NCBI GenBank assembly: GCA_025353085.1
Contig: JANXRI010000236.1
Location: forward strand, 1-12,629
DNA: 12,629 bases
Direction: 5' to 3'
Origin: Betaproteobacteria bacterium
GTDB lineage: Bacteria; Pseudomonadota; Gammaproteobacteria; Burkholderiales; SG8-41
Position numbers and translations under genes: made by a program. Positions 5,926 to 12,629 of the stretch are shown here, in pieces. Numbering within the stretch: the first letter of the stretch is position 1; every line of letters starts with the position of its first letter. The notes under the pieces were generated by a model, which was not told the origin of the DNA, searched no databases, and worked only from the letters and a program-made list of their open reading frames with translations.

Positions 5926-6228
5926 TTATTCGCAGTACCCTGCTGGCATTTCGCGCTTGGGACAACCGGCGGGGCGCGCGCAAGGCTTAAGCGGGCAGAA
6001 ATTATTGATGTCAGCAGCGGGCCGCTGCAAAAAACACGTGAAGGCGCTCGAGGCCGCCGCGAGCATCCAGAAGGCGAAGAAGCCGAGCGTATAGACCGCC
6101 GTTCGACTCAGGTTCACTGGCTCGCCGACAAGTTGCAAATTCAGCGGGTCGAACAAAGTAAAGAATGCCGCCTCGGCGAGACCGCCGACGATGAACGACG
6201 GCCACAGCACCCAGATCGCGCGTTGCAT
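5926..6228 (-). CDS. Small two-helix membrane protein with cysteine-rich tail, last gene of the cco operon
   Basis: A 100-residue protein with no assigned function. The ATG at 6228 is preceded by AAAGGAGGTGAAC, the strongest ribosome site in the window, so it is well translated; the in-frame upstream ATG would absorb that site. Hydrophobic segments lie at about residues 5-27 and 43-66, with a conserved-looking middle FDPLNLQLVGEPVNLSRTAVYT. The tail after the second helix has FCPLKPCARPAGCPKRE with C78, C83 and C89, plus C65 and C99. It follows ccoH by 40 bp in the same direction. As I recall, similar unnamed proteins sit after ccoH in other betaproteobacterial clusters. A role in oxidase maturation, perhaps metal binding through the Cys tail, is inference only. 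Confidence 0.82.
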   Translation of the reverse strand: MQRAIWVLWPSFIVGGLAEAAFFTLFDPLNLQLVGEPVNLSRTAVYTLGFFAFWMLAAASSAFTCFLQRPAADINNFCPLKPCARPAGCPKREMPAGYCE

Positions 6229-6268
6229 GTTCACCTCCTTTGGTCCGGCCACTCGCTCGGCCTTGGGC

Positions 6269-6769
6269 TTACTGCGGCGTCAGCTCGATGAATTTTGCGC
6301 TGTCCCTGGCTTCGCCCGCGAGCCGCCATGTATTCGCCATGTCTTCCAGCATTAAGACGCGCCGGCCGGCAACGGGCGCCGCCAGCGCCCCTGCATAAAT
6401 GCCGGGGTTTACCGCGCGCACTTCGAGCACCTGGTCAGCGACCGCCCGCGTCGGATGCACGAGCCGCAGGCGCAGTGTTGCAGGCAGCACGCCGGCGCCG
6501 GTCAAGGTCAGGCGTACGGAGTCGACGCCCAATTCGGCACGCCCGACCAGTGTCAACTGCTCCGCGCGCGTCGCGCGCGACAGAGTCTGGTTGATCGCCA
6601 ACCCACGCTTGTAATAATCGTCGGCCACCAGACCGTCATCCGACTCGATTGCAAGCCACAATGTATAGAATCCCGCGACAACCACTATGCCAGGGCCTGC
6701 CATTAGCAGCCACGGCCACGGCTCGCGGTACCACGGTTTTGCCAGCAGGTTGTCGCCCAAAGTTGTCAT
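6269..6769 (-). CDS. ccoH: cbb3 oxidase maturation protein CcoH (FixH family)
   Basis: A 166-residue single-span inner-membrane protein required for stable assembly of cbb3 oxidase, where it contacts CcoN. The start ATG at 6769 follows the ccoG stop by 16 bp; the longer open frame upstream lies inside ccoG and is discarded. The N-terminus KPWYREPWPWLLMAGPGIVV leads into the membrane helix (about residues 18-41), followed by the FixH signature SDDGLVADDYYKRGLAINQ (43-61) and a periplasmic beta-rich domain ending in AKFIELTPQ. Length matches the family. It is co-transcribed with ccoG and the small Cys-rich protein. Confidence 0.95.
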   Translation of the reverse strand: MTTLGDNLLAKPWYREPWPWLLMAGPGIVVVAGFYTLWLAIESDDGLVADDYYKRGLAINQTLSRATRAEQLTLVGRAELGVDSVRLTLTGAGVLPATLRLRLVHPTRAVADQVLEVRAVNPGIYAGALAAPVAGRRVLMLEDMANTWRLAGEARDSAKFIELTPQ

Positions 6770-6785
6770 CGTTCGGCTCGCTGTT

Positions 6786-8201
6786 TTAACGTACGTAAAA
6801 TACGGATTTCTCGTCGGCCTTGACCCGCGCGTCCGCGTTGTCCTCGACGTAAAAATGCACCGGGTGCGAACCCGCCGAGGTCTTGGTCGGGTCGACGCGC
6901 AGCGCGACCGGCAGCACGATGGCACTCGCCGCCGCTACCGTCACCGGTTGGACCGCCACCAGTTCGAGACCCTCGATGCCGCTCGCGGTGACCGTGAACT
7001 GATGCGCCTGCTCGGTCGTGTTCATGATCTGCAGGCGATAGACGTTCTCCAGGCGGCCGTCGTTCAGTTCGCGCACCAGCGTGGCGCGATCGCGTATCAC
7101 ATCGACCTTGAGCGGCACGCGCAGATAAAGCAGCGACAGGAAAGCGCCTACGACGGTCAGCAGGATCGCGCTGTAGATGAGCGTGCGCGGTCGCAACACG
7201 TGGCGCGGGATGTCGCGGTCCCCGTATTTGCCCTGCACGGCGTTTTCGGTGGTGTAGCGGATCAACCCGCGCCGATAACCCATTTTGTCCATCACCTGGT
7301 CGCAGCCGTCGATGCACGCGGCGCAGCCTATGCACTCGTATTGCAGCCCGTGGCGTATATCGATGCCGGTGGGGCACGCCTGCACGCAGATGCCGCAGTC
7401 GACGCAGGCGCCGAGCCCGGCCGCATTAAAGTCGGCGGCCTTGCTGCGCGAACCGCGCGGCTCGCCGCGCTGCGCGTCGTAAGTGATGACCAGCGTGTCG
7501 GAATCGAACATCACGCTCTGGAAGCGCGCGTACGGGCACATGTGCTTGCACACCTGGTCGCGCATCCAACCGGCGTTGCCATAGGTGGCGAAGCCGTAGA
7601 ACAGGATCCAGAACGTTTCCCACGGACCCAGACGCGTTTGCAAAAACTCCATCATCAGTTCGCGGATGGGCGAAAAATAGCCGACGAAAGTAAACCCCGT
7701 CCACAGCGCGAACGCGATCCAGACCAGGTGTTTGAAGGTTTTCTTGAAGAGCTTCTCGAGGTCGAGGCGGTTGCGGTCGAGCCTGATGCGCTGCACGCGG
7801 TCGCCTTCGATCGAGTGCTCTATCCACATGAAGATCTCGGTGTAGACGGTTTGCGGGCAGGCGTAACCGCACCACAGGCGGCCGGCGACCGCCGTGAACA
7901 GGAACAACGCCAGCGCGGATATCACCAGGAGCGCGGTCAGGAAAATAAAATCCTGCGGCCAGAACACCATGCCGAATATATAGAACTTGCGCGCCGCAAG
8001 GTCGAACAGCACCGCCTGCCGCCCGTTCCACGTCAGCCATACAGTCCCATAGAACGCCAACTGGGTCAGCACCACCAGCGTGATGCGCCAACTGGCGAAC
8101 CAGCCGTGCACCGCCCGCGGGTGGATGGTGCGGCGGACCTCGTAGAGGTCGAGTTCCATCGGCGAATCGACGGCCGCCGGCGCGGTAAGTGACTGACTCA
8201 A
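6786..8201 (-). CDS. ccoG: Cytochrome c oxidase accessory protein CcoG (FixG, polyferredoxin/cupric reductase)
   Basis: A 471-residue membrane iron-sulfur protein of cbb3 oxidase biogenesis; characterised homologues reduce Cu(II) to Cu(I) for delivery to the oxidase. Two [4Fe-4S] ferredoxin motifs are visible: C266/C269/C272/C276 (CVDCGICVQACP) and C290/C293/C296/C300 (CIGCAACIDGC). Conserved CGYACPQ (111-117) and CKHMCPYARFQ (218-228) add the extra cysteines typical of the family. Membrane segments lie at about 40-58, 85-107, 157-177, 192-210 and 340-360, and the C-terminal immunoglobulin-like FixG domain follows. The start is taken as a TTG 16 bp after the ccoP stop, since homologues have an N-terminal extension before LYEVRRTIHPRAV; an in-frame ATG at 8159 is the alternative. 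Neither has a clear Shine-Dalgarno sequence. Confidence 0.95.
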   Translation of the reverse strand: MSQSLTAPAAVDSPMELDLYEVRRTIHPRAVHGWFASWRITLVVLTQLAFYGTVWLTWNGRQAVLFDLAARKFYIFGMVFWPQDFIFLTALLVISALALFLFTAVAGRLWCGYACPQTVYTEIFMWIEHSIEGDRVQRIRLDRNRLDLEKLFKKTFKHLVWIAFALWTGFTFVGYFSPIRELMMEFLQTRLGPWETFWILFYGFATYGNAGWMRDQVCKHMCPYARFQSVMFDSDTLVITYDAQRGEPRGSRSKAADFNAAGLGACVDCGICVQACPTGIDIRHGLQYECIGCAACIDGCDQVMDKMGYRRGLIRYTTENAVQGKYGDRDIPRHVLRPRTLIYSAILLTVVGAFLSLLYLRVPLKVDVIRDRATLVRELNDGRLENVYRLQIMNTTEQAHQFTVTASGIEGLELVAVQPVTVAAASAIVLPVALRVDPTKTSAGSHPVHFYVEDNADARVKADEKSVFYVR

Positions 8202-8217
8202 GCTACCGCCACGGATT

Positions 8218-9138
8218 TTATTTTTTGTCCGGCTGCGGCGACGATAACGAGTACACGTAGGCCGCCAGCAGATGGATTTTGCCGTCGTCGAGAAACCCTT
8301 TGTGCGCCGGCATCATGTTGTTGCGTCCGCGGCTGATGGTTTCCATGATGGTGGCTTCCGAGCCCCCGTACAGCCATGTGCTGTCGGTGAGGTTAGGCGC
8401 GCCGAGAGCCGGATTGCCTCTGCCGGTCGGCATGTGACAAGCAGCGCAGGTGCTGTTGAACTTGGGCTTGCCCTGCGCGGCGCGTAGTTCGTCGTGCGTG
8501 CGTCCCGACAACGACATCACATAATGCGCGACGTTCTTGACGTCATCGTCGCCGCCGAGCGCCGCACCCATCGGCGGCATGATGCCGTTGCGACCGTTGG
8601 CGATGGTGGCCTTGATCGCTTCCGGCTCGCCGCCGTACAGCCAGTCGCCGTCGCGCAGATTGGGAAAGCCTTTGCCGCCGCCGGCATCCGACCCATGGCA
8701 TTGCGCGCAATAATTGAGGAACAGGCGCTGCCCGATGGCGCGCGCTTCGGGGTCGGCGGCGACCGCGGCAATGTCCTGCCGCAGATATTTTTCGAACAGC
8801 GGGCCGTATTGCGCCGCCGCCTGCTTCTGCTCGTCGTCAAACTGGCCGGTCGAGGTCCATCCCAGCACGCCTGCATAGTTGCCGAACCCGGGATACAGCG
8901 CGAGGTAAGCGAGGCCGAACACGATCGTTATATAGAAGAGCCACATCCACCAGCGCGGCAGCGGATTGTTCCATTCGCTGAGGTCCTCATCCCAGGTGTG
9001 GCCGGTGGTGCCGGTCTGGCCGCCTTCGCTCACGCGTTCGGTGCTGCAGGTATACAGCAATAGGGCGCAGGCGATGATGCTGGCCAGGGTGATGACGGCG
9101 ACGTACCAGGCCCAGAAGTCACTTGTAAAATCGCTCAT
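8218..9138 (-). CDS. ccoP: cbb3-type cytochrome c oxidase subunit III, dihaem cytochrome c CcoP
   Basis: A 306-residue membrane-anchored subunit that passes electrons from soluble cytochrome c or quinol-side carriers to CcoO and the catalytic subunit. The ATG at 9138 overlaps the ccoQ stop by ATGA. Two N-terminal hydrophobic helices lie at about residues 11-30 and 64-83, joined by the conserved HTWDEDLSEWNNPLPRWWMW. Two c-haem motifs follow: CAQCH at 144-148 and CAACH at 231-235, with likely axial methionines in NGIMPPM (187 region) and NNMMP (275-276 region). Each cytochrome domain has the LRDGDWLYGG / LTDSTWLYGG repeat typical of CcoP. An upstream frame extension to 9252 overlaps ccoQ and is not used. 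Confidence 0.97.
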   Translation of the reverse strand: MSDFTSDFWAWYVAVITLASIIACALLLYTCSTERVSEGGQTGTTGHTWDEDLSEWNNPLPRWWMWLFYITIVFGLAYLALYPGFGNYAGVLGWTSTGQFDDEQKQAAAQYGPLFEKYLRQDIAAVAADPEARAIGQRLFLNYCAQCHGSDAGGGKGFPNLRDGDWLYGGEPEAIKATIANGRNGIMPPMGAALGGDDDVKNVAHYVMSLSGRTHDELRAAQGKPKFNSTCAACHMPTGRGNPALGAPNLTDSTWLYGGSEATIMETISRGRNNMMPAHKGFLDDGKIHLLAAYVYSLSSPQPDKK

Positions 9139-9326
9139 GCTGATTCCCCGGGCTTGCTGCCGGACGAACGCGGCGCGGATTCTGCGTCTTCCTCGAACGG
9201 CACGCGCGCCGCCGCGTCGAATTGCGCGCTGCGCTTGCTGCTGCAGGCCCACGCAACGATGGCGAGAAACACCACCAGCATCACGACGGTCATCAGGCTG
9301 CCAAACGTGGTGTAGTCCATATTCAT
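9135..9326 (-). CDS. ccoQ: cbb3-type cytochrome c oxidase subunit CcoQ
   Basis: A 63-residue single-helix subunit (hydrophobic segment about residues 9-28, MTVVMLVVFLAIVAWAC) with a charged cytoplasmic tail, matching CcoQ/FixQ, which stabilises the oxidase. It overlaps ccoO at its start (ATGA at 9326-9323) and ccoP at its end (ATGA at 9138-9135), so all three are translationally coupled. A second Met at residue 3 is an alternative start. Assignment rests on size, topology and its position between ccoO and ccoP. Confidence 0.9.
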   Translation of the reverse strand: MNMDYTTFGSLMTVVMLVVFLAIVAWACSSKRSAQFDAAARVPFEEDAESAPRSSGSKPGESA

Positions 9327-9937
9327 CTCACATTCTTCAAGACCAGCCCCAGTCCTTGCAGGTACGCGACCACCGCGTCCTGCTCGCTCTTGCCCTCGCC
9401 TGCAGCAGCAGCGCCCGCAATATCGTCGTCGGTGTATGGCACACCGACTTTGCGCATTGCACGCAGTTTCGCCGGCAGCACTTCAGCGTCTACCGGCACG
9501 CGCGCGAGCCACGCGTACGCCGGCATGTTGGATTCGGGGACGAGATCACGCGGATTGCTCAGATGTATGCGATGCCATTCGTCGGAGTACCTGCCGCCGG
9601 TGCGCGCCAGATCGGGGCCCGTGCGTTTGGAACCCCACACGAACGGGTGGTCGTAGACGAATTCGCCGGCGACCGAGTAATGGCCGTAACGCTCGGTCTC
9701 CGCGCGAAACGGCCGGATCATCTGCGAGTGGCAGGTATTGCAGCCCTCGCGTATGTAGATGTCGCGGCCTTCCAGCTGCAGCGCGGGCAGCGGCTTCAAT
9801 CCGGCCACCGGCTCCGTCGTCGAGCGCTGAAAATACAGCGGCACGATTTCAACCAGGCCGCCCACCGCAACGACGAGGATGATGAGGACGATCAGCAGTC
9901 CCATGTTTTGCTCAATGATGTCGTGGCGGGTGCTCAT
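9323..9937 (-). CDS. ccoO: cbb3-type cytochrome c oxidase subunit II, monohaem cytochrome c CcoO
   Basis: A 204-residue membrane-anchored cytochrome c that carries electrons from CcoP to CcoN. The ATG at 9937 has GGGAG 5 bases upstream and lies 13 bp after the ccoN stop; the longer frame is discarded. The N-terminus MSTRHDIIEQNMGLLIVLII begins the single membrane helix (about 12-35). The haem motif EGCNTCHSQMIRPF has C66, C69 and H70; the sixth ligand is M138 in ESNMPAYAWL. The conserved blocks ERYGHYSVAGEFVYDHPFVW, GSKRTGPDLARTGGRYSD and HLSNPRDLVPESNMP are all present. Length is typical. Confidence 0.97.
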   Translation of the reverse strand: MSTRHDIIEQNMGLLIVLIILVVAVGGLVEIVPLYFQRSTTEPVAGLKPLPALQLEGRDIYIREGCNTCHSQMIRPFRAETERYGHYSVAGEFVYDHPFVWGSKRTGPDLARTGGRYSDEWHRIHLSNPRDLVPESNMPAYAWLARVPVDAEVLPAKLRAMRKVGVPYTDDDIAGAAAAGEGKSEQDAVVAYLQGLGLVLKNVR

Positions 9938-9950
9938 GTGCGCTCCCGGT

Positions 9951-11378
9951 TCAGGCGTGCGCCATGGCGACCGCGGGAATCTTCGCATCGTCGACCGCGC
10001 GCTCGCCGGCGATGGTTTTCCACACGTTGTAGACCATGATCAGCATGCCGGAAAAAAACACCATGCCGCCCGCCAGCCGTACGACATAGTACGGATAAGT
10101 TGCCTTGACCGCTTCGGCGAAGCTGTAAGTGAGCGTGCCATCCGCGTTGACCGCGCGCCACATCAGGCCCTGCATCACGCCGGCGATCCACATCGACGAG
10201 ATATAAAGCACGACGCCCAACGTCGACATCCAAAAATGCAGGTCGATGAGCTTTATGCTGTACATCTCGGCGCGGCCGAACAGGCGCGGGATCAGATAGT
10301 ACATGGCGCCGATCGACACCATCGCGACCCAGCCGAGGGCGCCGGAGTGCACGTGTCCGATTGTCCAGTCGGTGTAGTGCGACAACGCGTTCACGGTCTT
10401 GATGGACATCATCGGCCCTTCAAACGTCGACATGCCGTAGAACGACAGCGAGGTCACGAGGAACTTGAGGATGGGGTCGGTGCGCAGTTTGTGCCACGCG
10501 CCGGACAAAGTCATGATGCCGTTGATCATGCCGCCCCACGACGGCGCGAGCAGGATCAGCGAGAAAATCATGCCGATCGACTGCGCCCAGTCCGGCAGCG
10601 CCGTGTAATGCAGATGATGCGGGCCCGCCCACATATAGGTAAAGATCAGAGCCCAAAAATGCACCACCGACAGCCGGTATGAATACACCGGCCGCCCCGC
10701 CTGCTTCGGAATGAAGTAATACATGATGCCGAGAAAGCCGGCGGTCAGAAAAAACCCGACCGCGTTGTGGCCGTACCACCACTGCACCATCGCATCCTGC
10801 ACGCCGGCGTACACCGAGTACGATTTCCAGAATGTCACCGGCATGGCCGCGCTGTTGACGACATGCAGCAGCGCGACCGTCAGGATGAATGCGCTGTAAA
10901 ACCAGTTCGCAACGTAGATGTGCTTGACCCGGCGGCGCGCGATTGTCCCGAAAAATACCACCGCGTAGGAAACCCACACGAGCGTGATCAGGATATCGAT
11001 CGGCCATTCGAGTTCCGCGTATTCCTTGCCGCTGGTGTAGCCGAGCGGCAAGGTAACCGCCGCCAGCACGATCACCGCCTGCCAGCCCCAGAACGTGAAC
11101 GCGGCCAGCGGAGCGCAGAACAGGCGCGCATGGCACGTACGCTGGACGACGTAGTAGGAGGTCGCGAACAGCGCGCACCCGCCGAACGCGAAAATCACCG
11201 CATTGGTGTGCAGCGGACGCAGCCGGCCGTATGAAAACCACGGCCCAACATTGAACTCCGGCCACGCCAGTTGCGCGGCGATGATCACTCCGACCAGCAT
11301 GCCCACCACGCCCCACACCACGGTCATCAGCGAGAACTGCCGCACGACCCGATAGTTATATGCGTCCTGCTCGCTCAT
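9951..11378 (-). CDS. ccoN: cbb3-type cytochrome c oxidase catalytic subunit I CcoN
   Basis: A 475-residue, twelve-helix haem-copper oxidase subunit that reduces oxygen to water at a haem b3-CuB site and pumps protons. The ATG at 11378 is preceded by GAGGGAG at 8 bases; a GTG three codons earlier overlaps that site. Expected ligands are in place: H57 (LHTNAVIFAFGG) and H344 for low-spin haem b, H342 for haem b3 (IGHVHSGALGW), H204 (WWYGHNAVGFF), H254 and H255 (WAGPHHLHY) for CuB, and Y248 in FTYMWAGP, the tyrosine cross-linked in C-type oxidases. E320 in STFEGPMMS is the conserved acidic residue of the family. It heads the ccoNOQPGH operon under an FNR-type promoter. Confidence 0.98.
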   Translation of the reverse strand: MSEQDAYNYRVVRQFSLMTVVWGVVGMLVGVIIAAQLAWPEFNVGPWFSYGRLRPLHTNAVIFAFGGCALFATSYYVVQRTCHARLFCAPLAAFTFWGWQAVIVLAAVTLPLGYTSGKEYAELEWPIDILITLVWVSYAVVFFGTIARRRVKHIYVANWFYSAFILTVALLHVVNSAAMPVTFWKSYSVYAGVQDAMVQWWYGHNAVGFFLTAGFLGIMYYFIPKQAGRPVYSYRLSVVHFWALIFTYMWAGPHHLHYTALPDWAQSIGMIFSLILLAPSWGGMINGIMTLSGAWHKLRTDPILKFLVTSLSFYGMSTFEGPMMSIKTVNALSHYTDWTIGHVHSGALGWVAMVSIGAMYYLIPRLFGRAEMYSIKLIDLHFWMSTLGVVLYISSMWIAGVMQGLMWRAVNADGTLTYSFAEAVKATYPYYVVRLAGGMVFFSGMLIMVYNVWKTIAGERAVDDAKIPAVAMAHA

Positions 11379-11401
11379 CAAAACCACTCCCTCGAATAAC
11401 G

Positions 11402-11450
11402 TGAGCGCATGGTAAAACGCCGCCCGGGAGGTGCTTTTGATCTATGTCAA
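11402..11450 (-). promoter_or_regulatory. FNR/Anr-dependent class II promoter of ccoNOQPGH
   Basis: TTGATCTATGTCAA on the plus strand at 11437-11450 reads TTGACATAGATCAA on the transcribed strand, one mismatch from TTGAT-N4-ATCAA. TACCAT at 11414-11409 is a possible -10. With a start at 11402 the box centre is exactly -41.5, the class II activator position, and ccoN begins 24 bases later. This fits oxygen-limited induction of cbb3 oxidase. Confidence 0.82.
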
Positions 11451-11484
11451 CCGACGGCCAATCGTGGTGCGGCACTCATGGCAC

Positions 11485-11640
11485 TCATTTATCGTCACCA
11501 CCGTCTTCGTCCATCACGATGCGCTGCGCGGGCCCTTCGAGGTCGTCGAACTGTCCTCCTCGCAACGCCCACCAGAACACAGCGCCAATCACGAATGCCA
11601 GCACGAGGCTCAATGGCACCAGCAGATAAACAATGTCCAT
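11485..11640 (-). CDS. ccoS: cbb3-type cytochrome oxidase assembly protein CcoS
   Basis: A 51-residue single-helix membrane protein too short to be obvious in gene lists. It reads MDIVYLLVPLSLVLAFVIGA followed by VFWWALRGGQFDDLEGPAQR and a short acidic tail ending DDK. The hydrophobic start and the FWWAxxxGQFDDLEGPAxRIL-type motif are diagnostic of CcoS/FixS, which is needed for haem and copper insertion into CcoN. Its ATG lies 6 bases after the ccoI stop, so the two are co-transcribed; the ribosome site is weak (GCGAG). The gene ends about 35 bp before the FNR box that starts the ccoN unit. Confidence 0.95.
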   Translation of the reverse strand: MDIVYLLVPLSLVLAFVIGAVFWWALRGGQFDDLEGPAQRIVMDEDGGDDK

Positions 11641-11646
11641 GCGCGG

Positions 11647-12629
11647 CTAGCTCGCGGGCGCCAGCAACGGGATCCGCGCCGCCGCTGGCCACGGCGCATG
11701 GCGCAGCAGTCGTAACGCATTCGCAACCACCAGCATGGAACTCGCGGCCATGCCAACGCCCGCCAGCAACGGCGATACATAACCGCACGCGGCAAGCGGG
11801 ATAGCCGCCAGGTTGTAGACAAATGCCCACGCGAGATTCTGCCGGACGACGCGCAAGGCGGCGCCCGCCACGCGCACCGCCGTCAGCAAAGCATCCAGCC
11901 GGCCGCATAGCAGGACTACGTCGCTGCTGCCGCATGCAATCGCAGCACCGCCGCCCATCGCGATCGAGACGTGCGCGGCGGCCAACCCGGCCGCGTCATT
12001 GACCCCGTCGCCGATCATCGCCACTACCGCGCCGTCCTGCTGCAGACGCTGCACGTAAGCGAGTTTTCCTTCCGGCGTGACGCCGCCAACGAAAGTGGAT
12101 ATGCCGAGTTGTCGCGCGACATGGGCAACGATTTCGGGGCGGTCGCCCGACAGAATATGCACCTGCTTGCCCATGCCAGCGAGCGCGCCAACCACCGCGG
12201 GTGCCTGTGCGCGTACTGGATCCACAAAAGTGAAAAGCGCAATAAACCCATCGTCATCGCCGAGGGCTACGACTGTCACATCATCCGGAACGAATGCAAG
12301 TTCCTTTGGGAGCGCATATTTACCGAGTGCTGCCACAAACTGCGGATTGCCGAGTCGCACGTGCATTCCGTTCAACACCGCCTTTACGCCCGCGCCGGGC
12401 ACTGACTTGCATTCCGCGCGCGGGCGCTGCTTTGTCTCCGGCGCGGCGGTAACAAGTGCCCGTGCAATCGGGTGACTGAAACCGCCTTCGAGCGCGGCAG
12501 CCAGCGCGAGACATTCGTCGCGCGTGCGCACGCTTGCGCCGGTTGCGAGCGGGATCACTCCAACCAGCCGCATGTCGCCGGTGGTCAACGTGCCGGTTTT
12601 ATCGAAGATGAAATGCGTGGCGCGCGCCA
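11647..12629 (-). CDS. ccoI: Copper-transporting P-type ATPase CcoI (FixI), N-terminal part outside window
   Basis: The C-terminal 326 residues of a P1B-type ATPase that exports Cu(I) across the inner membrane for cbb3 oxidase assembly. The frame is open to the window edge; the first ATG in view is internal. The phosphorylation motif DKTGTLT begins at 12603, the hinge GDGVNDAAGL is at about 12012-11986, and HP (FSHPIARAL) and GDRPE mark the nucleotide and phosphorylation domains. The last two helices carry YN (FVYNLAAIP) and MAASSMLVVANALRLLR, the copper-site motifs of P1B-1 pumps. The metal-binding N-terminus and first six helices would lie beyond 12629. Placement directly before ccoS supports CcoI rather than a housekeeping CopA. 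Confidence 0.95.
   Translation of the reverse strand, partial: ARATHFIFDKTGTLTTGDMRLVGVIPLATGASVRTRDECLALAAALEGGFSHPIARALVTAAPETKQRPRAECKSVPGAGVKAVLNGMHVRLGNPQFVAALGKYALPKELAFVPDDVTVVALGDDDGFIALFTFVDPVRAQAPAVVGALAGMGKQVHILSGDRPEIVAHVARQLGISTFVGGVTPEGKLAYVQRLQQDGAVVAMIGDGVNDAAGLAAAHVSIAMGGGAAIACGSSDVVLLCGRLDALLTAVRVAGAALRVVRQNLAWAFVYNLAAIPLAACGYVSPLLAGVGMAASSMLVVANALRLLRHAPWPAAARIPLLAPAS

Noticed and set aside
6687..8192. Long plus-strand open frame (about 500 codons) opposite ccoG and ccoH
   Set aside because: Its product is rich in Arg, His and Ala with no domain pattern. It is the antisense of two confidently identified genes in GC-rich DNA.
9139..9252. N-terminal extension of ccoP
   Set aside because: The extra residues are Arg-rich, overlap ccoQ almost completely, and the ATGA-coupled ATG at 9138 gives the normal CcoP N-terminus.
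8966..10039. Plus-strand open frame of about 350 codons opposite ccoO, ccoQ and ccoP
   Set aside because: It runs antisense across three well-supported subunits, has no recognisable domain and no ribosome site; high GC gives such frames by chance.
1..12629. CRISPR array, insertion sequence, tRNA or phage attachment site
   Set aside because: No spaced direct repeats, transposase-like frame, terminal inverted repeats or tRNA-like sequence were found.

Overview
The window is GC-rich proteobacterial DNA, most likely from a betaproteobacterium. The grounds are the gene order of the cbb3 oxidase cluster, the Bug-type solute receptors (a family greatly expanded in Burkholderiales and relatives) and FNR-type control sites. 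No rRNA or tRNA is present, so the genus cannot be given. Every intact gene is read from the minus strand, so the text below runs from high to low coordinates.

Respiratory block (about 12629 to 4416). ccoI (copper P-type ATPase, 5' end outside the window) is followed by ccoS, then an FNR-type promoter, then ccoN-ccoO-ccoQ-ccoP-ccoG-ccoH and a 100-residue membrane protein with a cysteine-rich tail. Together these make a cbb3-type cytochrome c oxidase, the high-affinity terminal oxidase used at low oxygen, and much of its copper/haem assembly machinery. The FNR-type site before ccoN sits exactly at the class II activator position relative to a candidate -10 box. Downstream lies a broken patch: the pore half of a potassium channel on the plus strand, a second, perfect FNR box, and a frameshifted remnant of hemN (oxygen-independent coproporphyrinogen III dehydrogenase). 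An intact membrane protein of the SafE/DsbD_2 type follows; its ribosome-binding site abuts the end of the hemN remnant. This suggests that a former FNR-hemN-safE unit lost most of hemN and that the FNR promoter now serves safE alone.

Intergenic control region (4415 to 4097). It holds two abutting perfect palindromes (18 bp and 14 bp) just downstream of a candidate extended -10 promoter. This looks like an operator for a repressor of the next cluster.

Catabolic block (4096 to 1). A small cupin, a Bug receptor, an amidohydrolase of the ACMSD family, a D-2-hydroxyacid dehydrogenase (4-bp ATGA overlap with the amidohydrolase) and a second Bug receptor (cut by the window edge) are arranged head to tail. 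The set looks like an uptake-and-degradation module for an unidentified organic acid. The substrate cannot be read from the sequence, and the membrane subunits TctA/TctB are not in view.

Most of the window is well-understood biology. The less ordinary items are the hemN remnant, the half channel, the tandem palindromes, the Cys-rich small protein of the cco cluster, and the cupin with an altered metal-ligand position.
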